Shown in pieces: positions 51,721 to 63,769 of a stretch of 64,000 nucleotides of DNA; position 1 is the first letter of the stretch; each line of letters begins with the position of its first letter. The stretch comes from Astropecten irregularis. Lineage: Eukaryota; Echinodermata; Asteroidea; Paxillosida; Astropectinidae. The position numbers and the translations under genes were made by a program. The stretch covers positions 7,880,745-7,944,744 of the forward strand of contig OZ020262.1 of assembly GCA_963971285.1 (NCBI GenBank), read 5' to 3'. The notes under the pieces are model-generated. The model saw only the letters and a list, made by a program, of their open reading frames with translations. It searched no databases and was not told the origin of the DNA.

Positions 51721-52939
51721 CATTTACCAAAAAACATTTAATTCTAAATTATAAATCACTACTAAAACATTATTGGAGTATATAGCACAGACATCACACA
51801 TACCAAGTTTCCTGACAATCCCTGATAGCAGAGACACGTAAAAATCACGTCATATTTACGTTGTGTGACACGTCTTATAGACGTCTTGCAAAGACGTCTT
51901 TATGACGAAAAGTTGCACAGATGTAAGACGTCAGATAGACGTCGTATTTTTACATGATTTTTCCGTCTTATTGGACCTAATAACATGTCATAAACACGTC
52001 ATAATAACGACTTAAACTGGTCTGTTTGACGTCTTATTTATGTGATATAAGACGTATTTTTTACTAATAAAAAGTCGTCTTTAAGACGTAATTTTTCTTA
52101 GGTTTAGAAGACGACTTTATGACGTCAAAGTTACTGCTTGTTTTAGATAGTGTTCTTTTATTTCTTCAAAGGACACTGTGTGTTGATGTAAGCTTCACCA
52201 TGGGGCCACCGTATTAAAACTCGAAGCGTTGGCGTAACATTGGGACAACTGATTGTTTCCTCGTTGGGTGAATGTGGGTTTATCCGTAGCAGCCGTGCGT
52301 TAAGTTACGCAGGACGATCAAACCTTTGTTTTCAAAACAACATCATCAAGCATCGTTATCGGCTATAAAGTAATAATCAGTTGTCCCAATGTCATACCAG
52401 CAGTCCGACCTATGAATTAGGGATGAGGACAATAAAAGAAAATACAAGTCAAGTGAGAAACAATTGCATATTTTGTCTACATAAAATACACATACAATTT
52501 ATTTGATGAAAATAACCACATGACATAATTCACTCTTAACTTAGATCATAAATACCAGCTTCCCTAGAAATTAGACAAAGGCAGAAACATTTAAATAAAC
52601 ATTTAGAAAAACATACATTTTGAACTTGAATTTAAAATGATTCTCACAACTTCAATTCTCTGAAATTTCATGTTTTGGACCTGTTTCTTCTCTTTGGTCA
52701 ATTGAAGTCATTCAATTTCCTAGGTTTACACAAACGTTAAAAAAAATTGTAAAGTATTTAAAAAAGCATTTCAAACAGAAAAAAAAACTCTAGCAATTTT
52801 TGAAAAATGAGTAAACTAAAAACAAAATAAACATGTAGGTTTGCCACCCATTTTAGTACGAGATACATTTGTATAATTAATGGCAGTGAATGGGAATACA
52901 GAGCAGATACAGCAAAAAGTTCAATTCTTCCAGATGAAA

Positions 52940-53238
52940 GACTTTGCATTATTTTTTTTCATTCATAGGTATACAATACTGGAATGAATATACTGCAGTA
53001 TTGTATACCTATGAATGAAAAAAATAACAACAACAATTTGGCTTTAGTTACATTTAAATGAAATGGACTTGAAAGCTTTTTAAGGCGTTATTTGTTACTG
53101 TTATTTTTTTAACAGTACACTGTTAAAAAAAATAACAATAATACTGTAAAAAAAATAACAGTAACAAATAACACCTTAAAAAGCTTTCAAGTCCATTTCA
53201 TTAAAATGTAACTAAAGCCAAATTGTTATTGTTGTATG
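52940..53238. repeat. two nested palindromes inside the 3.7-kb element
   Basis: CATTCATAGGTATACAATAC (2 orientations, 52961-53018) and a second with CAATTTGGCTTTAGTTACAT..GGACTTGAAAGCTTTTTAAG mirrored at 53170-53238. Centre: TTTTTTTAACAGTACACTGTTAAAAAAA. Confidence 0.9.
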
Positions 53239-53239
53239 T

Positions 53240-55240
53240 AATTTGTTCGTATTAATTGTATCAAAGCTGGAAAGTGAGATTTCACTTAAACATGAAAGTA
53301 AATTAAATTGTGAACTTCTGAAGACAGTTCGTGCCTATTATATACTTTAACCTGTACATACTGACTGTAAATTTAACTGCACTGTGATCAAACAGGCTTA
53401 GCTTTGCAAAACAAAAAGCAAGACACTAGTGCTCTGTTTGTAAACACGCATTTTCTATCCAGCCTTGATCGAGCTAGTTCAATTGCCAAGTCTCTATAAG
53501 AATAAAGTTCTCCTCACCAACCACTCAACCAGTCATAAAGAAACCACTCAATCTAAGTCTTCTTTGTTTATGTCTGTCATTAGAGGACTTCACAGCATCT
53601 GCAAAATGAAAACAATAACAGAAAATATCCATTTATTAATGCACAACATACTGTATAGCTGTAATACTAGTTTTGCTTGTTTTTGTTTGAACTCTGAACA
53701 TTATCACGGTGGTGATATAAAATATTTTTGGACTTGAAATAACCATTATGCCATGTGCAGTACATAGAATGAACAGTAAGGCATGGGCCAATACAGTAAC
53801 AAGGCAAGGGATCACTGGTCAAGCAGTGTACAATTACCACCATGTTAAGGACATTACATTGACCCTGCCATGCATGATGTAATATGCCCTCCAGCACTGG
53901 TGAAAAGGCTTGCTTGTGTGTTGCATGCAGTTACTGCTGGTACTGTGCTAGACCATGAGGTTGGATTGTAAAATGACAGTGTGGCAACAGCCAGTACTGA
54001 GAATGTGAGAGTGCCCTGTGACTAAATATAAATTTACAGACTCCTAGATTTAGATGGTTTTAACAAGAATACCGTCAAATAAAAAATTGAAACTTACAAA
54101 TTCAAAGGCAGGAAAAACACCTTTCCTTCAGAATCCCATGCCGGCCTCAACTAAAAGACAGTCTAGTCCAGTCCGAAGTCATCTTTCACTGAAGTCTACG
54201 TGACAAAAATGATCCAAGTTCCTTTCTCAAAGCTTTACCACAGCCTATGAAAAAAACAATAAAATAGAGGACATCAAATCAATAAATCTGAAGTTAAGTC
54301 AACTTCATTAGGGCCTACTTTAAATCAGGCAGATTAAACTGACAATCGTGGAGCATGAACTGATTGACCGAAGGCCTATGGCTGAACAATTTTCAAACCA
54401 TTTCTTTTCGTTTGTGAACTTCAGAAGGTCATCCTTCTTTACACAACTTTCCATTAGGCCTACAACTAGACCTACCTACATCATGCCAGAGCTAGGATTG
54501 AGATGCAATAAACAGTTTATAACACGCAACACTCGGTAGGCCTTTGGCAATGCAAATCCTATAGCACTGTACTCTTACTGTACTGTACTGTACTCTTACT
54601 GTACTGTACACAATACACGTACTGTACTGTACACAATGCAATGTCATGTTATAATGGCCGTGTCCATCGTAGGCCCCACGATCAAAGATTCTGACAAAGT
54701 TTCATAATGATTAGGGCCTTTTCCTCACACGACATCGGTTTTAAACCTATGAATATAAATACAGGGGATTCAAGAGAAAGCATGGATATACACAAATATG
54801 CGTAAATACTCACTGTTTCACCAAATCTCGAGGAATTCCTGAGCAAATTGCGCACTGCCGTCCGTTACATTTCCTTCACATACAAATTCTAACGGTCGAT
54901 TGAAATATGATCCGTAAACTTGCCAAGTCCTTTAGCGTCGGGGAGACGTGTGCTGTCCCACTACTGTTTTGATTTTTATTTATTTATACACGGTACAGTG
55001 GCACTGTTATTGAAATAACTTTAAAACTACAAATACAGCTATTATTGTAACATGATTTCTTTCAATACAATAACACATATGCTGATTATTGCATCTAATA
55101 GGCTCTCCACATTTCAAGCATATACTTGTAGACTAGCACAAGTTTATGAAATTTACCGCGCAATGGTTTAAAATTTCTAACGATTTTTATTTTGGCAAAC
55201 ACGTTGGTACTTGACTTTTGAGTGTAGATTCCGGTAGGAC
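53240..55240. other. no gene seen
   Basis: Interior of the 3.7-kb element. Short frames only; a small CTGTA/CTTACTGTA repeat at 54565-54625. Confidence 0.45.
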
Positions 55241-55559
55241 ATGAGTGTACGTTACATTCTACCGCCATGGTTACATGAAATTGACTAAATTGAGGGTATA
55301 AAATATACGTTATATATTGGTCAGAGAAAAATCGTAAATATTACGTTATATTTTAGTCGTGCAAAAGTGGTTAATTTCTGACGTGAAAAAGACGTCCTAA
55401 TCAGGTCATTTCAAACCACAAAAAGGATTGCCAAAAATTCGTCTCAGGCATGACTAAAAAATCACGTCGTAATTACGTCGTTCATACGACGTACGACCAG
55501 TAAACCAGTTTACGACCAGTTGATGACGTCTTTAAGACGTCCGTCTGCTATCAGGGATC

Positions 55560-56170
55560 AGACATTCTTAATGATATGGAATAAAATTCAGCTTTTTATG
55601 ACGTCATGGTGACATCACATTTATTTTTACTGCCGCATGCCACATCTTCAGGATCTAACAGAACTCATGCAAAAAGAATCATTACCATAGCATTTGTCGT
55701 TCTCGAGATATACTGCAAACAAAAAATAAAGCTTTTTTCATAACGTTAAAATGCTTGGTGGCGCTATTGGTGTGCTCCGATCAGAGCCGTAAGACCACTA
55801 TCTACAAGTACCTTCGTATCGCAAGCCATGGTCACGAGACTTCACACAAAGCGGAAGATTATTCTTTTGTTTTGAGGTATAATTAGGGCTGTTTGTTGTA
55901 TTCCAGTTGTTAATGTTTCACGTAGCAATTATATCAGTGACTTCAGTCTCAATGTCACATTCTCCGACAAATGATTTTTATTCAAGTAATTCACGGACAT
56001 TTTAGAATTAACCGTGGAAAAAAAATCTTCCAATCACGTATCTTTAAATAGGAAACCCAAATTTCGAATACAATTAATGACATATCGTAATGATGTCACA
56101 GTCATTTTCGTGGCAACATACACAACTACATGATATAACAGATAAAAGAATCAAGTTCGTAGCACTTGTC
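55560..56170. repeat. array segment continuing beyond the 3.7-kb element
   Basis: Includes a ~400-bp block (AAAATGCTTGGTGGCGCTAT, TCACGAGACTTCACACAAAG, TTCTCCGACAAATGATTTTT) that is a diverged copy of 49415-49790. Confidence 0.85.
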
Positions 56171-56499
56171 GCTCTCAAAATTTACAAGTATATGAAACCA
56201 TACCTCCATGATAAAACTGGGGTAATGAAAATAAGCCTGATAACACAACCTCCACACGTAAAATAATGGAGACCTTACAGTACTTTCAACATCCTACGTA
56301 CGTCATGTCTGATCTGAATGCCCTTGTATACACACGTACCTAATTGTTAACGTGGCAACAGTGCCTGGTCATGTACTTGCTGGCCTACCTCTTATACATA
56401 GCAGTACATTCCTGAGACCCAGTACACACACGTTGGGCGATTTTTGGCACTTTTTGGCGCCCATGCTTGCCTTTACCGTGACTTTACCATTTCGTCAAC

Positions 56500-57485
56500 T
56501 CAAAAACGTTGTGTCACCTCTAAAACATTGCATCAACTCGAAAACATTGCATCAACTTGCAAACATTCCATAAACTTGAAAACATAACGTCAACTCGCAA
56601 ACATTACGTAAACTCGCAGACATTGTGTCAACTCAAAAACTTTGTGACAACTCGCAAACATTACATAATCTTGAAAACATTGTGTAAAATCAAAAACATT
56701 GCGGCAACTCAAAAAATTTGCTTGAACTCTCGGAAACATTACGTCAACTCGCAAACATTACGTCAACTCGATAACATTGCGTCAACTCGCAAACACTGCG
56801 TCAACTCTAAAACATTGCGCCAACTCGCAAACATTACGTCAACTCGAAAACATTGCCTCAACTTGCAAACATTGCGTCAACTGTAAAACATTCCGCCAAC
56901 CCGCAACATTGTGCCAACGTGCAAACATTACGTCAACTCGAAAACATTGCCTCAACTTGCAAACATTGCGTCAACTGTAAAACATTCCTCCAACCCGCAA
57001 ACATTGTGCCAACGTGCAAACATTACGTCAACTCGAAAACATTACGTCAACCCGAAAACATTTCAAGTCGCAAACATTTCGTCAACTCGAAAACATTGCC
57101 TCAACTCGCAAACATTTTGCAACTCTAAAACATTGCGTCAACTCGCAAACTTTGAACTCTCGGAAACATTACGTCAACTCGCAAACATATACGTCAACTC
57201 GAAAACATTGCCTCAACTCGCAAACATTCCGCCTACTCGCAAACATTGCGCCAACGTGCAAACATTACGTCAACTCGAAAACATTACGTCAACCCGAAAA
57301 CATTTTCAAGTCGCAAACATTTCGTCAACTCGAAAACATTGCCTCAACGCGCAAAACATTGCGCCAACTCGCAAACATTGCGCCAACTTGCAAACATTAC
57401 GTCAACTCGCAAACATTGCGTCAACCCAAAAACATTTTGTCAAGTTGCAAACATTTCGTCAACTCAAAAAACATTTTGTGAATCA
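56500..57485. repeat. 19-bp minisatellite AACATTGCGTCAACTCGCA
   Basis: About fifty units of AACATTRCGTCAACTCGMA with frequent variants and some longer-range duplication (56905-56965 resembles 56845-56900). Long frames here are stop-poor repeat translation. Confidence 0.95.
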
Positions 57486-58014
57486 TTCTAAAATGCCTAA
57501 TTATGGTTTCAACAGACAGATTTTCCTAATTCAGTAATTGTTAAAGTTTTGCCGATGATTTTACCATCGTGTACGGCTAAAACCATCGTACGTGATGTAT
57601 CGCCTTCCTGGAATTCTCATACGGCAGCTGCAACAAAGTCACAGCTACCAGTACATCTAAAACCATATTGGTGTGCGACATCCTAACACTTGCTGAGGCT
57701 GGAAAGGCTTTATACGTACCTGACTTAATTTGCCCTTATAGTGTTTTTGTGTTGTAACCTTAATTACACGACATATTTCTGATTTTTTTCACAAAAAACC
57801 TTCATTAAATATCATAGAAATATTGTGCTATACTCTGCATTGTTCATTTTTGGATCTTTGAAGCCGGCGTGTTCCCTTAAGATAAACCAGTCCCAACTCA
57901 TTCGGGGATTAACTGTAAAGAGCATGCACCACATGCAGTGGCTGTACACACACATACCATGGCGCCATGCTCATACATTATGGGCCCTCGATCTCGGGCT
58001 TTAAAACAGCCAGT
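57486..58014. other. no gene seen
   Basis: Ordinary AT-rich DNA between the minisatellite and the next array segment. Confidence 0.4.
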
Positions 58015-58820
58015 TTTATAACGTCATGATCGACGTCGCGGCCATTTTCATTGCAGCATGCACAACTATAAAGGATGTTAAAAAGCTTTTGGAAAACTTC
58101 CGGTTGAATGGCGTTATCACATTCAAACTTCACGAACATAAGGAAGTCTTCCAATGCTTGACACTTACCAAATTTAGCGGTAATCCGTTGTTTATTTTCG
58201 GATTACGTAATCACTGTATATCTTTAATCAACCGTAGAGGGCGCTGTGTAACCCGTATGACGTCATCACCTATATTTTCCAAAAGCCCTAGCCTGTCTCT
58301 ATCTTTTAGACTGTTTAAATGCCCAAATCCATCCGTTTTTGAGTTATTTTGAGTCAAAATTCAACTTCCGGTTGTGACGTCATGATGACGTAACGTCACA
58401 AATGTTATGGCAGCATGCACATCTACAGGGTGTTACTAAGCTTTTGCAAAAAGAATTATTTTCGTACCTCCTGCCGTTCTCGAGATACGCTGCGAACAAA
58501 AATTACTAATTAAATATTCAAATGACTGTCACGTGACTAATTAATTGAGAATTTTAACACTTCCGTTCCGAAATGATCCTTAGCTTATAAGCTTTCGTAT
58601 GATACCTCATTTCAGCTGATCAGAAGAAGCTAAGAAGAGATAAACAATAAACAAACTTTGTGCACAAAGCTATGGGAGCAAAAAGAGCGAAGGAATAATG
58701 AAAAATCCGAACGAAATCAATACCTGTTCCGACATCCGAAATGTCGGAACAGCTAATAAAAATCAGAACAAAAACAAAACCTGTTCCGACATCAGAAATG
58801 TCGGAACAGCTAATAATAAT
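58015..58820. repeat. array segment with two terminal hairpins
   Basis: Contains CATTGCAGCATGCACAACTA, TGACGTCATGATGACGTAAC, CGTTCTCGAGATACGCTGCG and ends in two hairpins CTGTTCCGACAT..ATGTCGGAACAGCTAA at 58728-58758 and 58784-58814. Confidence 0.88.
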
Positions 58821-58829
58821 TTGGGAGGC

Positions 58830-59150
58830 TAATCGTCCTTACTCGCAGTCATGCATGGGGTGCTGAATTGCGAAGGATGCGACATAAACATGATCGAGTA
58901 GCAGGCTTTCCTGGGTACCCTTGGCTGCCAGCCACATCAACCCATATGATCACGGAGCACAGCCTGAGATCAAAGGGGTTTGATTTTTTCGAAGGGAGGA
59001 AAACCGAAAACCCCGGAGAAAAAGCCTTATAGCATAGGAGAAAACCAACAGACAACTCTACTTTCATATGACCCAAGCCGGGATCGAACCCGTGCCGGGC
59101 CACGTTGGTGAGAGGCGAGTGCTCCCTATGTTACTCAAATTTCCTTCCTG
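58830..59150 (-). mobile_element. tRNA-derived SINE
   Basis: Minus strand: GAGCACTCGCCTCTCACC..ACGGGTTCGATCCCGGCTTG (A/B-box region), then body with GTTGGTTTTCTCC and TTTTTCTCCGGGGTTTTCGG. Confidence 0.7.
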
Positions 59151-59289
59151 GATGTTTAGGCCATGGGGTTGAATGTCCGCAGAGTTTTCATCCATACTTT
59201 CTCGCTGCTTAGATGGACCAAGTCTCTGCGTTGGCCAAGTGAATCAGTGCCCTGTAAGATCATATCAGATATTATGTGGTTAGACAGAT

Positions 59290-60500
59290 TGAAGTGGAGA
59301 CCCATGAGCTCTAGTCCACGCGGGACGTCGTGTCGGACGAGGCTCTCAATGCCACCCAGGAGCTGCCAGTGCTGGACGTCAGACCAACTGAGGAGGAGCT
59401 GAGCAAGGCTATTGACTGTCTGTCGACTGAACCGGCCAGGCTTCAGGAGAGGAAAGCATACCCCTTGTGGTCATCAAAAGCGGGAAGGATGCACTGCTGC
59501 AGGACCTGCATAAGCTGCTCTGCCTGTGCTGGAGGGATGAGGGCCCTGTGCCGAGGGACATGCATGACACCAGGATTGTGACTTTCAATAAACACAATTG
59601 CATCTGCAGTGGTTGTAACAGCTACAGGGGTATCTTCATACTCAACATTATCGGTAAAGTCTTTGCAAGAGTCGTCCTGGCCCGACTGCAGGTCCCACCA
59701 GTGCGAGTCTACCCTGAGTCTGACACAGTGCGGGTTCAGGGCATGAAAATCTACTACCCACATATTTTTCCATAAGACAACAACAGGAGAAATGTCACGA
59801 TCGCATCAAACCTGTCGCTGGAGCCAGAGATCACCGCCAGGATCTCCAAGGCAGTGGGGATGATGTACGAGCTCCAAAAGAGGGTGTGGTCCAACAACAA
59901 CTTGACTGACAACACCAAGATGCAGGTTTACAGAGCATGCGTTCTCAGCACCCTGCTCTACTCAAGTGAGGCTTAGACACCCATGCAATTCAGGAGAGGA
60001 TCAAGGCTCAACAGTTTTCACATTCGCTGCCTCAGGATCGGATCCCCTCTACCGAAGTGCTTGAGCATGCAGGCAGTGGTCGATTTCACAATGACCCAGC
60101 ACCGCTTGCCGCTTGCATCCCAAAGAATCTGCTCTACGGTGAGCTCGCGGTCTTCCCCCACCGCTTCAAAGATTCCTGCAAATGTAACTTGAGAGGTGTG
60201 GGAATGGGAATGACTCGCTGAGGACCATGGAGCCTGGAAGTCAGCCGTTCCAAGCAGGGTCAAACCATTATTACCATCCTCCATGCAGTAGAACAGAGCT
60301 GACCGCAAGGCCAGTTCCATAGACCCATGGAGCAGCCACAGCCTTCGTCTGCCCATCCTGTTACAGGGATTGTCATTCCCGCATCAGCCTGTACAGACAC
60401 AGCAGGAGATGAAGCTCCTAACAGTGACTCTCAAAGCGTGCATCTATTGTCTTATAAGAATATAAAGAAGCAAGGAGGCCAACGCCGACAATGAGAGTTC
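59290..60500 (+). pseudogene. internally deleted non-LTR retrotransposon remnant
   Basis: Plus-strand pieces in shifting frames: CNSYRGIFILNIIGKVFARV..LARLQ (RT fingers), then LEPEITARISKAVGMMYELQ..VWSNNNLTDNTKMQVYRACV..STLLYSSEA (thumb), LNSFHIRCLRI, and YRDCHSRISLYRHSRR (C-terminal zinc-knuckle region). The catalytic core between them is deleted. Clade left open. Confidence 0.85.
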
Positions 60501-60514
60501 TGTGCACTAGTACA

Positions 60515-61085
60515 GTACAAATGACAAATGTCATGTGTGTATTTTGAGGTTTGTACACATGGATATTGCTGTTCAGATACAGTTTCTAGTGAATGACCTT
60601 GACACAAGCTGATGCGTAGTAGTTATTATCCATCACTTATGCCCAAGTATAGGCATTATGTAAGGCCTACACCTAAGAAGCAAGTTCAAAATATGATAGA
60701 TTGTTTAGGATTCCCTGTTCTTGGCACAAATCTCTTTCATGTACTATGTTTCATTGCATAATTACAGTTTTCGGTGCTATAACAAGAGGTCAATGACCTT
60801 TGACCTCAAATTGGAAGGTCAGGGTTTCATCGTAGAGTTCAAATTTTATTTTGGGTCTCCTTCCGGTGTGATTCTCTGCATTTTGACACCAATATCACCC
60901 TTTTACTATATTTTATTGCCTAGTTACAGGTGTTAGTGCTATTAGAAAAGGTCAATGACCTTTGACCCCGAGAAAAAGCACTTTCCCCACCCCCTACCCC
61001 ACCTAACTTTTTTTTGGTAAATGTTGACACCCATACCTACTCAAATCAGTTGAAAAACCTTTTCATAAAATTTTTTCACAGATTG
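60515..61085 (+). repeat. dispersed repeat with nuclear-receptor half-site pairs, copy 2
   Basis: Inverted copy of 45135-45695; GGTCAATGACCTTTGACCTC at 60789 and AAAGGTCAATGACCTTTGAC at 60948. The match ends at TTTTTTCACAGAT (61081), the same point where the other copy meets the 14-3-3 exon remnant. Confidence 0.9.
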
Positions 61086-61783
61086 GCTATAAAAGTGGCT
61101 AATTTCGGGTTACTATCTGTTAGCTCAGCCCTCCTGAGAAGAGCATCTCTGGTTTTCTCTGCCATGATAACGACTCGCACAAAGACGGAGCTTCTTAATT
61201 AAAGCTGGTAACTTTTCGGGTAATGATCAGCAACTGCCGACTAGATTACACAGCATTGGTTACCGTGTGTGCGGTGAGGCATACAGTACGCGGTCAACTA
61301 ATATAATTCTAACTACATGTATATCTAACTATAACCTCCAATTGGAATCACGTGAAACTGTATTGTTGATGACCGAGGTCACGCCACACAAGACACTATG
61401 GGCCGCACGTTCTGTCTGTCCTTGGGCTGGGCATAGCCCCTGATACTAATTCCAATATGAGTATTATGATGTAAAAATATACAATGGACAAAACAATAAT
61501 TTTATGATGGCCCTTGTAAATTGTATGACTTGTTTATGAAAGATTAAAACGGTAATGTTTAAAGTTCTGAGAGCCTTTTTCGTTTATGCAACAAACAGCT
61601 GTTTTATAACTTTTTTTAATGTTGCGTATAGATATGTCCTCGTAGGCCTAATTAAGGGATTTGAATTCAGCTGAAAGCAAACCGCCATGGGGACGTTTGT
61701 ACGCAAAAACAAACAAATGATAGGCAAAGAGTCAAATCTAAATGATGCATAAACCCTTTTGATTCTGAAACAAACGGAAACTA
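61086..61783. other. no gene seen
   Basis: AT-rich DNA, no repeat arms or supported frames recognised. Confidence 0.4.
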
Positions 61784-61956
61784 TAATAACTAGACATTTA
61801 AGTGTTCGTGGACGAACACGGAGCTGTTCCGACTTATTTGATCAACTTTATAAGCTCCGATGACGTCATGATGACGTCAGGGGTCATTTACAAAGCAGCG
61901 TGCATCTAAAGTTTCTAACAAAGCTTTTGTAAAAAGAATCAGTACCATAGCTTTTG

Positions 61957-63769
61957 TATCGTGGCCCTGAAGGGACATATTTTTCACGACTAGTCGTGAA
62001 TTTTTTTGCGACTAGTCGTGAATTTTTTGCAACTAGTCGTGAATTTTTTGCGACTAGTCGTGAATCTTTTGCGACTAGTCGTGAATTTTTTGCGACTAGT
62101 CGTGAATTTTTTGCGACTAGTCGTGAGTATTTCGCGACTAGTCGTGAATTTTTTTGCGACTAGTCGTGAATTTTTTTGCGACTAGTCGTGAATTTTTTTG
62201 CAACTAGACATGAATAATTGTTCAGTTGGCTAGGGGGTCGGCCGGCCCTGCCAGGCCTGGTAGGGCCACACACGTCTCACGTACATAGTAGGCCTATACA
62301 TGTACTTTGTGCATGCTACATTGTAATTTGCGTTGGTCACTGTGCATGCCTTTTCGAGGTCGAAACTCGACATATGAATTTGTCTGTACAACCTAAGCGA
62401 GCAACTATACTCAAACAGCGGAAATCGTCTCCAAAAGCCTAGAAAAATAGCCTATTTTTGACGTTTCCAGTCTCATATCTCAACTTCTGCTTAACGTATT
62501 AATTTAGTTCGCTCGCCGAAATAAAGATCAATTATTCCTCTAAATGATAGTGTTTAAATTAAACTAGAAATGTATTTTAAACCTCCGTACCTGGGGGGTT
62601 AAAGATGGTAAGTTTTGGCAGTTTTACTGTGCGAAGTCAGTTTTTGAGCAAGTCCTGATAGCGCAATGCTATATCTTTTTCATATTTGAACAAAGTGATA
62701 TCACATATTTCAGGACTCCACCCTTCCTTCCTATCCCCGTCTTTCCTTTCTTCCCTTGTTTTCTTTTTTCAACCCTTTCTCTTTCCTCTTTCCTTTTCTC
62801 CTATAACTATAACCCACCCACCCACCCCACCCGTACTTCTACATCTACCCTTTCCCCTCCTTGTCCCTTCACCCTCATTCCACACACCCCCTTCTCCTTT
62901 CCCTTCCCCCACCCTAAACCTACACCTCACCTCTACCTATAAACCTTTCCTTTTCACCCATTATTCTCCTCCCCCTCTCCCTTTTTCTTTCCGATCCACC
63001 TTTCTTCCTCCTCCCCCTCACATACCCAACCCTACCCCTAGCATTACCTCCCCTTCCCGTCGTCCTATACCTGTCTTCTCCTCCCCCTTCCTTCATTCCT
63101 CCCACCCCATCCCACCCTTACTCCCACCGCCGTTAACCATTTTCAAATAGAACTAGAATTATGATGCCTCTCTTGGTTTACACCACACGGATAAAAGCTT
63201 CTGAATAAACTTTGGAGCGCATTCCGGTTCTTCTAATTTTCTGTGTTACAAATAAATAAAGTAAGATGTCTCCCTATTATATTTATCCATCAATTTGTTT
63301 GCCTTGTGGTTTATAGACGAATGGGACCTGTCTCTCCTTTTTTGCTTTCCACATGCCACATGTATGATTTTGCTCCCCCTTTACACACTACCGTAGTTGG
63401 CCCCACCGACGGGAACTATTTACACTTCCGTGGTTGGCCCTGAGATTTTCAGAAAACCGGTTCCCCGACCACCCAGCAAACTAAAAAAAAATTCACGACA
63501 AGTCGCAAAAATTTCACGACTGGTCGCAAAAAAATTCACGACTGGTCGCAAAAAATTCACGACTAGTCGCAAAAAAAATTCACGACTAGTCGCAAAAAAA
63601 TTCACGACTAGTCGCAAAAAATTCACGACTAGTCGCAAAAAATTCACGACAAGTTGCAAAAATTCACGACTAGTCGCAAAAAATTCACGACTAGTTGCAA
63701 AAAATTCACGACTAGTCGCAAAAAAATTCACGACAAGTCGTGAAAAAAATGTCCCTTCAGGGCCACGAT
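61957..63769. mobile_element. foldback-like element with satellite TIRs
   Basis: Outer ends TATCGTGGCCCTGAAGGGAC and GTCCCTTCAGGGCCACGATA are perfectly inverted. Each is followed inward by a tandem of ~21-bp units with the palindrome CACGACTAGTCGTG and a T (or A) run: about eleven units at left (61985-62215) and about twelve at right (63490-63750). CTTTTG occurs on both outer sides and once at the empty site near 46400, so it is a 6-bp target-site duplication. Confidence 0.92.
62700..63140. repeat. polypyrimidine tract inside the foldback element
   Basis: About 440 bp almost purely C/T on the plus strand with scattered A. Open frames through it are compositional. Confidence 0.9.

Larger units (their letters stand above)
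51820..55556. mobile_element. 3.7-kb TIR element inserted in the array
   Basis: Ends CCCTGATAGCAGA and TCTGCTATCAGGG are inverted; both subterminal regions are rich in GACGTCT/ACGTC words. The two sides rejoin repeat-array sequence. No transposase frame could be recognised and no clear target-site duplication is visible, so the superfamily is open. Confidence 0.7.

Noticed and set aside
56557-57537. Overlapping long frames rich in NIASTRKH
   Set aside because: Stop-free translation of a 19-bp minisatellite in several frames at once.
58026-58352. 108-codon plus-strand frame
   Set aside because: Lies within an array segment (GCAGCATGCACAACTA present) and has no domain features.
62686-63150. 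154-codon Pro/Ser/Phe-rich frame
   Set aside because: Arises from the polypyrimidine tract; composition explains it.
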